A DNA stretch of 64,000 nucleotides, taken from contig JAQFVV010006272.1 in NCBI GenBank assembly GCA_028023455.1, forward strand, positions 2,519,127 to 2,583,126. The letters are read 5' to 3'. The position numbers and the translations under genes are program-made. The notes below the pieces were generated by a model that had not been told where the DNA came from, did not search any database, and saw nothing but the letters and a program-made list of their open reading frames with translations. This document shows positions 24,447 to 36,429 of this stretch, piece by piece. Positions within the stretch are counted from its first letter, which is position 1. The number at the start of each line of letters is the position of its first letter. The stretch comes from Epiperipatus broadwayi (taxonomy: Eukaryota; Onychophora; Udeonychophora; Euonychophora; Peripatidae).

Positions 24447-24956
24447 ATGGCCTATATACTTTTGGATGCCTGTGGATCATGGATTGATTTTTTGAATATT
24501 TTTAACATTAAACCATTATCTAAATTTTCCGAGGTAAAGTGTCGACTTTTAAACAATTTCCAAACTTTTAAAATTAATTATTTAATTGCTTTTTTAATTA
24601 TAAGTATATTCCATATTTTGCGTGATCCAATCGTACGTTTACTAATTGTTTTTAATTTAGCAACTGATTCTATCTATTACATTACCGGAAGACAATCAAA
24701 TCTTAGGTTCTTCGGGATCAACTTTGTTGTGGTATCTCAGTGTGTCCTGACTGCACTAATGTCTATAAGCTTATTATGGTTTCTTGATGCTCAATTTATT
24801 CTACAATTTATTGCACTATCTTCAGGTTTTGTTATCTGTCACAGTCTCATTTGGGATCCTAGTGAATGCTGCTCCAGAATTACATTTCTAAGTTATATTA
24901 ATGGTTTAAAAAAAATCAAAATCCTTTGGAATAACGTTATTAAAAAAATGGAGTAA
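24447..24956 (+). CDS. PRA1/PRAF-family (ARL6IP5-like) membrane protein, copy 1
   Basis: A 169-residue intact single-exon ORF. Residues 11-15 read SWIDF and residues 40-45 read FKINYL, matching the family pattern of an aromatic-x-DF motif, then a conserved N...(Y/F)xxNY block, then two long hydrophobic hairpins. Here the hairpins cover roughly residues 44-75 and 90-133, followed by HSL and a short charged tail (LKKIKILWNNVIKKME). PRA1-domain proteins sit in ER and Golgi membranes and handle prenylated Rab GTPases or modulate glutamate transporters; the role here is inferred from family only. The length is close to the usual 170-190. A clearly related second copy is at 45476. The stop is followed by AATAAA at 25011-25016. 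AT-rich codon use matches the neighbourhood. An intact frame amid decayed repeats argues for selection. Confidence 0.72.
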   Translation: MAYILLDACGSWIDFLNIFNIKPLSKFSEVKCRLLNNFQTFKINYLIAFLIISIFHILRDPIVRLLIVFNLATDSIYYITGRQSNLRFFGINFVVVSQCVLTALMSISLLWFLDAQFILQFIALSSGFVICHSLIWDPSECCSRITFLSYINGLKKIKILWNNVIKKME

Positions 24957-25854
24957 CACAGTTAAAAAATTTATTAAAATTATAAGCTTAAAACAAAAAA
25001 CTTGTTGTAAAATAAATTTTAGTATAAGTTAAATTTGTATAAAATAATTTATTTTGAACTTTAATAATTTTAATTGAAAAAAATATATGATTTTGTTAAA
25101 AAAAAAATTGCAATAAATCAGTTATATAAAGCAAGAATGTATTTAAAAAAAACAACAACCTAAAACAAAGAAAATAACAAGAAGAAAATAGAAAGTAAGA
25201 ATAGATTAAAATCGAAATTCTGAAGAAGTGCATGTATTGAATGCAGTTAAAAAAATGACATTGAACCAAAAAAAAAAAAAAAAAATAGAAAGACGAAAAG
25301 TCTTACGAAAACAAAATCTTATAGAAATACAGTAGAGGTTAGATAAAAATACAGTAGAGGTTAGATAAAAATACAGTAGAGGTTAGATAAATTATGTAGC
25401 TAATAATACTTTTAATAACTAAAATAAAATTAATACTTTAAAATAATAATAACAGTTAACAGTTGTACTGTAAAGTAAAATAACTAAATAAAGCGAAAAG
25501 GCATCTATTCAATCTCTTAATATTTTATACTAAATGCAAAGAGTGAAAAAATAATTAGTGCAAGGCAATGAAAAAAGTGATTATAAATTGGAATGTTTTT
25601 TTTATTACTTATATTTTATAACAATCTATTAATTATTAAAATATATTTAATTACTATACATAAATGTTATAGAATATATTTGTTAAATATCTTAGCCATT
25701 TCATGATATAGCACTAATATTAATAACAAGGATATACAAGAAAAAATCTAGAACAAATGTTCATATTACATACATATATACACACAAACACACATATATA
25801 TTAAATATGCATGTATGTATACTAAATCAAATTTTCCAGATTTGCAACACAATC
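24957..25854. other. 3' flank of PRA1-like copy 1; no further gene recognised
   Basis: Contains the likely polyadenylation signal AATAAA at 25011-25016, an A-run at about 25268-25285, and the 22-bp tandem repeat at 25325-25390. The rest is low-complexity AT-rich DNA. Confidence 0.55.
25325..25390 (+). repeat. Three exact copies of a 22-bp tandem repeat
   Basis: The unit starts AAATACAGTAGAGGTTAGAT and ends AA. Copies at 25325, 25347 and 25369 are identical, which indicates very recent expansion. Confidence 0.95.
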
Positions 25855-26245
25855 CTTCAAGCTTGTAACAAATTCGGTGTTAAATCTTCCAAACTAATCT
25901 CTCTCATTATAAGTATATTTTCTGTGAAACTCTCACTTTTTAGGTTAAACTCAAAACACCTAAATGTCCATACATAAACAACAGGAACACTTTATATGTC
26001 TTAATTACAATCATTTTGATTTTGGAAATTAAATGATATTTAGCAATCACTCATATTCATGCAGTCAGGATAGTATAAAACACCAATTTGTTAAGTTTTA
26101 TATATGATATTTAGATGTTTTAAGTATAACTTATTTGAGAAATGAAGGTTTCATATGAATTACATATACCATGAAAGAAATTGGTCTGGAAGATTTTATC
26201 CTGATTGACAGTTCAAAATTTGTTACAAGTTTGAGAGAGTGTCTC
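25855..26245. repeat. Diverged foldback element
   Basis: The left arm (about 25855-25985) contains CTTGTAACAAATTC, AAATCTTCCA, ACTAATCTCTCTCAT, GTGAAACTCTCA and CACCTAAATGTCCATACATAAA. The right arm (about 26100-26245), read in reverse complement, gives CTTGTAACAAATTTT, AAATCTTCCAGACCAATTTCTTTCAT, ATGAAACCTTCA and CATCTAAATATCATATATAAA in the same order. The arms are diverged and gapped, so the element is old. Confidence 0.65.
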
Positions 26246-28580
26246 ATAAATACAAACGATATGAATAGCTACAAATATATATCAGGCATATTTGTCATTT
26301 TATTACATGTTGCAGTAGAGATTTAGTCACATAATGAAAGATATAAATATTATTACTATCTTACATGGCTTAACAGAAATAGCAATAGTGATCAAATCAT
26401 GTCTATTTCTCTGAAAGTCATATAAACATTCTCATATGACTATTAATTATATTTCCTGATTTTCATCAATTGCAAAACAAATCTCTGCTGATGGATAAGA
26501 ATTTTATTTATGTGATAAAATAATTAATATTTTCCTGGACACCATTTCACAATTTTTTCTCAAATTCTTTCAATTCACATTTCTAATATTACTTAATAAT
26601 GAACATAACTAGTGATGACAATGGTTAATAATATTAAGCAAATAATAGGAAAGAGACAATCTGAACTAAGAACAAAAGTAGATGTTTTTTTTTATATAAG
26701 AAATTGTACTGAGCAGCGAAAAATAATAAATGTCATATAGTGTCACATGCACACATGTATGTCTGAATCAAAATATCTGCAAGATAACAATATTTTTAAA
26801 GACAACATGTTTGGTTCAATATATAATAATAGTATTATCAAAGACATTCCTAATCATTGTTACATAGTAAAATTTTATTATTAAAAATCATTTTAATTTC
26901 CATGTTTAATTTTCAGATCATTAATGGCAAAGCATTTTTTTTGTGTGTGTGTGAATTGGTTTGTAGTCGTAATGGCTTATGTTTTCTCTTCTTATGGTTT
27001 ATCTTATTCCTTTTTAATTCATATCTCTCCTGATGTTTTTTTGTATGGAATTTTTTTTCTAAAACATTCTGTGACATTTTATTTATTACAGTCCATTGAT
27101 TTTGAACAATGTCTTTATTCTTTTCTGTAGTTTTTCTTTTAATGTCAGTTTCTAGTTTAAGTTCTGTTTCTTCATCTTTCAATGCTACATTTTTTTCTTA
27201 TACATATTAGGAGCTAAATGACTTTTATAATTTCTGTTAGCCTTCATCTTTACATAATTTTCTTCAACAGACTCTGTTCACTTGTTCTTTTTGGTATTTA
27301 GACTTTAGTTTTATAAGTTTATTATATCTTTTATCATTTTATATTTCATATTATCTTTTTTAGTTTTTATTTCTTTGGTTTTTATTGTATTGATTCATTA
27401 AATTAGCTGTCTATGATATGCTGGGAAGATATTCTTGGAATTCTCTAATTTATTTCACAATGATTTAAAATTTCCATTTTCTGCCACAATTTTTATTTTC
27501 TTATTTCTTCATGCAGATCATTTGATATTAAATTAATTGTCAAATATTATTCTAAAACTTTGTTTTTATCCGGTTCATTTATAATCAGAATTTTTTTCAT
27601 CTGAGATTGAATTTTGTTCATTTCTTTATTTTTTTCTTTTATATTTAAGATCACTTTCAAAAACTTCTGGCTTTTCTGATAATCAGACTTACATTTTCTA
27701 TAGATTTTTTTTATTTTTAAATGTTTTTATTTAAGTCAGAATATTTGTTTGATGGTTGGTATGTTTGTTTGCAAACTTTTGTAATCACTTTTATTATTTA
27801 AATTAAAATACAATTTTAAAATGGAGGTTTAATAGATTTAAACTCAATAGAACTGATTCAAATTTGGTACATGAGAAATACCAGGCAAAGCAATATGGAA
27901 CTAATATTTTAGATAGATATGGAAAAGAGAGTGAAAAGTTTTTGAATATTTTGATATCAAATTTAAAAATTCTATTTAGCAAATTAATGTTTTTTGCTTT
28001 TTATTTAAAGTTGTAATAACATTTTAAAATTGTAATTTAATAGATTTAATACAATTTGTTGAAATTTGTTTATATATTTAAATTTTTTACAAAGTGATAG
28101 GGCACAATAATATTTTAAGTAAGTGACCTAATTTCATAGATATGGAAGAGTGGGGAGGAGGAAGTTTTGAATACTTTGATGTCAAATTTAAAAATTGTTT
28201 TCAAAAATTCAATATGTTTTAACAATGTACATGGTTTTCTTGGATTTCCCCAAGTTAAAATAAAAAAGTTAGTTTACAATATACTTTTGTTAAGCTTTTT
28301 TTAAAAAAAAAAATTTTAATCTATAAAAAGAAAAGATGACAAAAAAATTTCAACAAAAAAGTTACTTAATGCTTTATTACATTCACACACACATATATAT
28401 ATATACTAAATATTCTATATATGTAAGGGGTATGTATATTAATTTATAGCAGAAATATCTAGTGATATATATATATACACTATAAGTATCAAGTTGATTT
28501 AAGGTACAATAAAGTTTTACTTTTTTATTTAATGTGCCAATACTAAAAAGTTAAATACAATAGAAATAAAAAAAAAAAAT
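26246..28580. other. No gene recognised; one diverged ~200-bp tandem duplication
   Basis: A lysine-rich minus-strand ORF (27182-26913) has low-complexity composition and no recognised domain. The region is rich in T-runs on the plus strand. The tandem duplication is listed separately. Confidence 0.5.
27815..28210. repeat. Two diverged ~205-bp tandem units
   Basis: TTTAATAGATTTAA, then ATAGATATGGAA, GAGTG, then GTTTTTGAATA(T)TTTGAT and TCAAATTTAAAAATT occur in the same order and spacing in 27820-27985 and 28030-28200. Confidence 0.6.
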
Positions 28581-28818
28581 ATATTAAATGCTTTTATTTA
28601 CCTTGTACTAAAAAAATAATAATTGTTTCTTCAACACAATTGAGGTTTTTAGATTTAATTCGAAATGAAAGCATAAGAATCCAGAAATTAATTAAGTCAA
28701 TCCCTGTTTAATTTCTGGACATCCCTGCTTTTATTTCAAGTTAAATCTAAAAAACCCAATTGAGTTGAAAAAACAATTCTTTTCTTTTTAATACACTGTA
28801 AATAAAAGCATTTAATAT
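28581..28818. repeat. Foldback (MITE-like) element of ~238 bp
   Basis: The outer ends ATATTAAATGCTTTTATTTA and TAAATAAAAGCATTTAATAT are exact inverted partners. Pairing continues inwards with some mismatches (AATTGTTTCTTCAACACAAT, then TTTTTAGATTTAA, then CCAGAAATTAA) for about 110 bases per arm, leaving a short centre. No coding capacity. Confidence 0.85.
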
Positions 28819-30959
28819 AAAAATAAATCTCTATTATTTAATTTGCCATTGTTCATCTTTTAGTTTTTTTTATATATTATTAGGCATAATCTATATGGCT
28901 TATTGCCCATTCTCACTTTTCTGATCTAGGTCTGATTTTATTTGACTCATTTCTTGCTCATTTTTGTAATAGTTTGACTCTGAACTTGTTTTATTTGAGC
29001 CATTTTTAAATATATTTTTCATTTTTGTTATATCTTTGCTTTGATGTTGATAATTTTGACTCATTTGTCTCATAAGTAATTCCATCATTATAATCTTATC
29101 TTGTATTGTGGTTGCAACAAATATATCATTTGGGCCTCACATCTATATTTTTCTTCTGTCATTTATGTTTAAAATAATAACCTTGCATTATATTTTTATA
29201 CTTTATCAAAAATAAATTTCTAATACATAAATATAAACAATTATGGCTTAACATGTAAGAAGTTGAAAGAGAGATAACTGCAACACTCTGTGAGCCATAA
29301 GTAAACTAATAATCCATTGTGGAACTATTAATTTATGTATAGATTGTGGGGAGTTGCAGTTATTTCCATTTTAATTATCTATATATATATATATGGCTTC
29401 CATCTTGTTTTACATTTCCTTCAAGTTTAATGATATAATACATAATTATTTGAAATATTGCCCTTAAGTCAATCTTTTATTTTATACATTATTTAAATTA
29501 ACATGCATTGACCTATAGCATATGTTCTTTGTCTTCCTGAAGTCAATGATAAGATTAGAATATGCTCTTCCTGTCAATTTAGTAAATTTTAATTTCTTTC
29601 TGAATATTAAAAATTTTAAATGTATTATATTCACAAGGATCAATCATATTTTAATAAAAACTACCATCTGACATAGTTTAATTATTCAGGGCTAGATTAA
29701 AATTGTCATACTTTAATATATTCTATCCTAGCATTCTTTATGAAACTTAGGAATTTTTGATGTAGCATCACCAGTATGTTTCCTAATGCAATCTGATAAT
29801 ATTTGATTATGAGCTGGGTTATACACAGTTAATGAAATCCAATAATGACATCTTTGGCATTTTAATTTCACTTTATATGTATAAAACTAAAAATTATTCA
29901 TTTACAACTTCAAAAAAATATAAAAGCTAGTAAAATAACCTATTGTATATCTGATGCAATCACAATAGTCAGTAATTATATTTTGGAAAATACAATTATA
30001 TTTGCTTGTTCAAGAATTTTACATCTATTGCTCATAACTTTGTGATAAGACAGTGTTTATGGCATCAGATATTTGAATTTGTATAACATCTCTATTGCAA
30101 GCACAAATCACAAAAACACTACGTAGTTATCTTTAATCTTCCAGTATACTAACATTCACCAACTAAATGCTTTTTAAAACACACTTATCAAATACCCTAT
30201 TCTACAAGAATAAAATTTCCAAGAACACAAATTTTAATTCTCAACCATCGCTTTTAGATTTCACAACAATGACTTTGACATATATTTTTACAACTTATTT
30301 GTGTCTCTGAGTTTTATGATGCTGAAATCCCTAAAGTGTTTATATTACAAAACTCACTTATTTTAAATGTAATTTTAAAGAGCTACACTTATTTATAAGA
30401 TGTATTATCAGACCCCAGTTTAGGAAATATTTTTTAATAAAATGATAACATTCAATCATAATTATTGTAGTGTGACATGATTTTTCATATTATAACAGAT
30501 TTCTTTAGAAAGAGCATCACAGTTTAACATTAATTAATGCTTATTGTTAATTTAAGAAAGATCATAAATGCCCACATCTGCACCATTAACATTTCTTATT
30601 CACAAAGGATAGAAGAGCTTTTTTAAAAAAGATAGACAAAAACTGACTCATTTTAATTATAAGAAGGGGAAAAAATCATTTACTTATCAAATCTTAACCT
30701 ATTTTTTTAAAAAAAGAAAACATTGACACATAAAAACAATACTAATTATTAGGGAATGAAAATCTTCCACCCCCAATTATCATATAACTGTTATTGGATT
30801 AAAAAATGGAAATCTAAGTCTATATAATAAAGAAAGATTATAAATCTATTTTCTTGGTCTGAGGTTCAAACTTAATTCTTTACTTATAAGGGGTATATTT
30901 ATTTGAAGTGAAAACGATTTTTTTTTCAATTATATATCTGAAACACATTAACTTATAAT
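28819..30959. other. No gene recognised
   Basis: AT-rich. A 62-codon minus-strand ORF at 29088-28900 is Gln/Lys/Ser-rich and begins MMELLMRQMSQ. It could be a scrap of a gag-like coiled coil, but nothing adjoining supports that. Confidence 0.45.
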
Positions 30960-32540
30960 TTAATAATTAAATTATATAGTAATAAAGAACAAGTATCTTC
31001 TATTTCTATTATATCTTCTGAATTTCCCAGAATTTTAAATGACGAAGTAAGTCATGCAATTAAATTTATGAAGAAAGAAAAAGCTCCAGGTAATGATGGA
31101 ATTATAATTGATATATTAAAAGAAGCAGGTGAAGAAGTAGAATTTTTTTTAGCAAAGTTATATACCAAATGTCTAAATGATAAAGATGTACCAGTTGATT
31201 GGAAGAAGGCAGTATTAATATTAATATTTAAAAAAGGTGATAAAGAAGATATTAGAAATTACAGACCTATCAGCCTTTTATCAGTTTTATACAAAATTTT
31301 TACCAAGATAATTACTACTGTCCACAGAGAACATTGAATTTCCACCAACCAAAAGAACAAGCTGAATTTAAAGTAGTTTTACTAAAGTAGATAATATCCA
31401 GGTATTGAGAGAAGTTATAGAAAGGACAAATGAATATGAGTTTCCATTATGCTTTGGATTTGTAGACTATGAAAAGGCATTTGATTCTATAAACATATCA
31501 TCAGTGATTAAAGTATTGGATCATCAAGGTATAGATCCAGGATATTGTCATATTTTGAAGAATATTTATAAAAATGCAACAGCAATAATTAGATTACATA
31601 ATGATACTAGGAATGTCAACATTGAGAAGGGTGTAAGACAGGGTGACTCCATATCTCCAAAACTTTTTATGGCAGTGCTGCAAGAAGTATTTTGTGGATT
31701 AAAATGGGAAGCTAAAGGAGTGAAAGTAAATGGAGATTATTTAAGTCATTTAGATTTTGCAGATGATGTAGTTGTTTTTGCAAATAATGCTTTAGAGTCG
31801 TAGGAAATGTTGCAAGAGTTATCAGATGAAAGTAAGAAAGTAGGACTAAAGATAAATGTTAAAAAGACTAATGTAATGTTTAATGGATTTTCTCAAAATA
31901 TGAAAATGAAGATTGATTATGATGAATCAGAAGAAGTTAACAGTTACAAATACCTTGGTCAGATTATTAATATAGATTGAAACATAATGGGTGAAATTAA
32001 TCATAGGATTAAACTTGGTTGGAGTGCTTTTGATAGAAATAACTTGATACTAAAAGTAAATATGCCTAAGTATTTGAAAAGGAAGCTTTTTAATAAATGT
32101 ATTTTACCAGTTCTTACATATGCATCTGAGACTTGGATACTTAATAGAAGAGCAATACAGAGACTTCAGACCACTCAAAGAAGTATGGAGAGATGCATAT
32201 TGGGAGTAACAAGAAGAGATCAAAAATGTAATATATGGGAAAGAGAACAAACAGATATTACTGACCTCATTGAAAGAATGAAAGACTGAAGTAGAGTTGG
32301 GCTGGATATATTGCTAGAAGAGATGATAGTAGATGGACAATTGAAATTTTAAACTGGATTTCCAAGAGATTATAAAAGACCCAGAAAGAGACCACATGTG
32401 AGATGGATGGATGAAATAAGAAAGTGTGCAGAGGTGATGTGGAGAAGAGATGCTAGACATTGGAGAAGATGGATTGAACTTGGAGAGACCTTCATCCTGC
32501 AGTGGATTGATAATGATTGATGATAATGAATTGAATTGTA
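30960..32540 (+). pseudogene. RTE-type non-LTR retrotransposon, 5'-truncated, reverse transcriptase broken
   Basis: The reading begins near 30963 (LYSNKEQ) and continues KEKAPGNDG (31078), [29 protein letters not shown], then after a frameshift near 31340 FVDYEKAFDSI (RT motif A, catalytic Asp), VRQGDSISPKLF (motif B), HLDFADDVVVF (motif C, the ADD catalytic pair), NSYKYLGQ and the ILPVLTYASETW thumb region. In-frame stops lie at 31801 and 31978 and the next frame ends at 32287. The DNA continues as RPHVRWMDEIRKCA and LGETFILQWIDND, the usual RTE C-terminus, and ends in a TGATAATGATTGATGATAATGA tail typical of RTE 3' ends. The endonuclease domain is missing. Insertion by target-primed reverse transcription with 5' truncation explains this. 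Confidence 0.88.
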
Positions 32541-32768
32541 TTTTCTAGAATTACACCAAATTTGTATATTAATTAAGTATATGGATAAATGCAACACATT
32601 ATTGTTAGTCATTATGATGCATATGAATAGTACACTTATACATTTAATTAATCTGTAGGATAAATAAAGGAATGATATATGAATATAGTTTAATTGTCAT
32701 ATATTATTATTTTTAATAAAAGAAAAATTGTATTATTTTTTAGCATGGAATAATCTGAATAATGATGG

Positions 32769-34803
32769 TGTAACAGTCAGATGATGTATGTTGGTTTAAC
32801 CCAGTTTGAATACTAGGCAAAAGTACCTCGAGGCCATCCATATGTGAGATATTAAATCAAGATTACTATGACCTCTGCTCTGTATGCCTATTCTCGAGGC
32901 TAACTGTGAACCAACAACACGCATAAATTATTTTCTCACCGACACACAGCTTAACATCAGCGGAGAGAAACATGGACGGGAACACCTACGAAGCTAAATA
33001 GTTAAATGTGCAATAAAAGTACTAAGAACCATGTGTTTTGCATGCCTGGATCATTGGAAAAGTAACATAAAGCATTAGAATAAACTTAGCAAACTCAAGC
33101 TTGTTAGTTAAATAAGATATTTAATTAATGACTTTAAAATAATAATGATTTAATGGCCTCCGCTATTTCCCTAAATTCATGAAAACTAATTAGACAATGA
33201 AAACAGATTAAACGATATAATATTTTTGCGGTCTAAGTCTTTTCTTCTCAATTTTAATAAAATTGTCAACTCAAATCTCCTCGATAAAGTACAATAGTAA
33301 AAATCTTTCGCAAAGCATTTTTTAATTGCTTTGTGCTAAAAACAGACAGTTTAAAAATTATTTAAAATGTATATAGCTAAATCAGATATACATAATAAGC
33401 TACTGGCAGACAAAAGAGGCGTTATCGAGGAGATCAAGTTGGCAAACAAAGGAAACTTACTCGTATGGAATTTAAAAACATAAATAAAATTGGAAAGAGA
33501 TTTTAAATGAAAAAAATTAACTTTTAAACTTAACCGCAATGGAATACAAAATATTTACACATGTTAGTAATGAAGAATAGTGAAGGAAAAAAAGGTTAAA
33601 CATAGATAGATGATCACATATATATATATATATTTAAGACTAGTCTAATAAAAATGGTTACATTACAAATATCATTAAATAAAACAATTCATAATATAAT
33701 TTAATTAAGAAAGGTATGAACAAAAGGGTAGAAAGTAAATAGTTCAATAGAGGAGAGATATGATTACCATCCTGTTTCCTTGGTCATGTTTTCTACAGTG
33801 TTCGTAGCTTGATCCAATGATCGACAGGTATTTGCCCGGACAAGAAAAGTGGAAATAAGTAGCATGCTTTTATGAAAAGTCCTGCAGACATGGCACAGAG
33901 TTCAGATGACTATTGAGTGGATACTAAGGCATTTTGATGATATTTAGGAACATCGGTGATAGGGAAAGCTATTTATTTGCCTAGCCAAGCATAGTAAAAT
34001 CCATCAAATTCATATAACTTTTAGCTTGAGCATGTTCAAACTTCTCCATGATTTTGAAGATGACAGTTGTCTAACTTTTTGGAATAAAATCTCTACAAGC
34101 AAAATCTGAAAGAGTTCTCCAAAGAGAAATCTGAATGCCAGCAAAAAAACTCTGAATAATCTAATCTTTTGTTCACTCTCCTATTTATACATTTTTTTTG
34201 TAAGCTACCCTCTATTGTTTGTATGATCTTAGATCTTGATAAGCCCACCCACATGCTCCTTTGTTTCAAGGTAACATTTTCTAAAAATAACTTTTACTTT
34301 TTTATTCTAAATTTCTTTCTTTAAAGTTTGAATTTTATTAATTAAAAAAGAAAGAGAAAGCCATCTTTAATTTGACTTGAATGGGCTCACTAATTAAACC
34401 ATACATTCATTTAGAAAATGTTGGTGGGCTTATCTCAAAATAACTCATACACCATATTTTAACAAAATTTTAACAAAAAAATATATTATTTCTTTTAATA
34501 ATATAAGCATTTTATTTCAGCAGAATTTTTCATTAACTCATATATATACACTTGACGTATATATATATGTTTGACTAATAGGTTTTACAAGCAATTGTTA
34601 TTAACAGAAATCTAATCTTAGAAATGGAAATTATTTAAAATGAAATAGTTAAATGCAAATACAAATTATATAAACGTAATTAATTTTAGCTTTAATGCAA
34701 AACCCTGCTGATATTGGACTATAAACTTAATTCAGGTCTATAATACTAACTAAGTTTATAGAAGGCTGTGAAGCATGGATTGGACTTCAGATCCATTGCT
34801 TCA
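32769..34803 (-). repeat. Solo-LTR-like unit B (~2.04 kb) with 4-bp target duplication
   Basis: Begins TGTAACAGTC and ends TGCTTCA on the plus strand, flanked directly by ATGG on both sides (32765-32768 and 34804-34807). The first ~180 bases match units A and C (GGCAAAAGTACCTCGA, GCCTATTCTCGA, TGAACCAACAAC). The last 35 bases form a hairpin with arms TGAAGCATGGAT and ATCCATTGCTTCA. A TATAAATAG box lies on the minus strand at 34189-34181, about 615 bases inside the hairpin end. It also contains an internal inverted pair GATAAGCCCACC...ATTTTCTAAA (about 34237-34285) and its partner (about 34410-34434). No coding region is recognised. Confidence 0.62.
34181..34189 (-). promoter_or_regulatory. 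TATA box of LTR-like unit B
   Basis: The minus strand reads TATAAATAG followed by a GAGAGTGAAC segment. Its placement relative to the hairpin end is similar to that in unit A. Confidence 0.4.
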
Positions 34804-34807
34804 ATGG

Positions 34808-36049
34808 TAATAAAATTCAAATTTTATTGTCATAGTCTTTAATAAAAGTAAATAACATCTCACGTGATCTAATGAACAATGTCTTCTAATCTATAACTAT
34901 TATTAGATTATAATTTTTCCTAGTAATTAATAAAAGTAAGAATCGGCACTGGTCATTCTAATCTTCAGGACATATGAATGTATGATTATATCAAATAACC
35001 ACAACTTTAAGTTTGTACAATAACTGTCCTTTGTATTCACTATGCAGTAAAATTGTAATTCATTTTCATCGTTCCAAATGTAAATAATATTTACTTGCAT
35101 GGATTTATTTTCCTCGGACCATAAATCTCTGGTACAACTTTAAGCAAAATTACTTATCATAATGCATTTTATTATTTTATCTCTGAGTTACAAGAATTAC
35201 AATAGATTTACTAACTGCAATCCAAAACAGTTATTTGTCATTATATTAGATCAATTTCATTGTAACGGTTTTATATATGAAAACTTGATTTATTATATTA
35301 ACCGTTTTAAATATGTAATCTTATGAGTTTCTTGAGTTTGTCCTTTCACACATAGATTTAATCTGAATTTATATTATTAATAAAAAATTTATTTTAAAAG
35401 CGTTTAATTTTGTTATTAAATATATTACATGTTTTAGGAGAGCTAAACTGAACAAACTTACTTTCAGTGATTATTTTGAACTTTTTTTTACTTCATTAAA
35501 CTATTTATTTTTCATGCAATCTATAATGTGTATTTCTGTCAAAATATGATATAAAAGAAATTCATGCCTTTTTACACGAGAAGTTAATTATACATGCAAT
35601 CTGAAACAAACTAGGTTATGAGATAAAAGTTATATGGTTTTTAAAATGTCTATTATAAGCATGTAAATTGTTTTGACCCAGTTAAAAAATGTCATAATAT
35701 AAAATTTTACATCTATTATTTGGATATAACTAAATAAAAAAAAAAATTTGAAATAAACAAACTACATATATTTAAAATAAATACCTTAGATTGATTTGTT
35801 CACTTAAGTCAAAATAAAAAAAATTTGAATAGGTGAATTATTATGTTATTTTTTATAAGAAATCCATGTGGTTTTTTTTTCTTTTGGCGCTATTAAATTA
35901 ATTATTGTAGATTATAGATGAGTCAGTTATTATTTCATTTTAATTAGCTTGTTGACATATTTTGTTCAGAGCATTGCGTTTAATAAATTGAAATTATTAG
36001 TGAAGAATAATTCTGCAACAACCATTCCATTGGCAAGTGCATATAAATA
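34808..36049. other. No gene recognised
   Basis: AT-rich DNA with stops in all frames; no repeat of other parts of the window was noticed. Confidence 0.5.
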
Positions 36050-36107
36050 GTAATAATAATAATAATGATGATGATGATGACGATGATGATGATAATAATA
36101 ATAATAA
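36050..36107. repeat. TAA/TGA compound microsatellite
   Basis: TAA units, then TGA units with one CGA, then TAA units again. Confidence 0.95.
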
Positions 36108-36213
36108 AACACTTATTTATAATTGTTAATAGAGAAGAAAATATAAATTAATATTAAAGTTTATCTGCTTAACGTTTTCGAGAATCCATGCCTCATATTC
36201 ATAGCCTTCATAA

Positions 36214-36429
<216 letters not shown>

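Noticed and set aside
26913-27182. Lys-rich minus-strand ORF, considered as an RTE linker
   Set aside because: Neighbouring blocks are not in RTE order and no RT motif adjoins.
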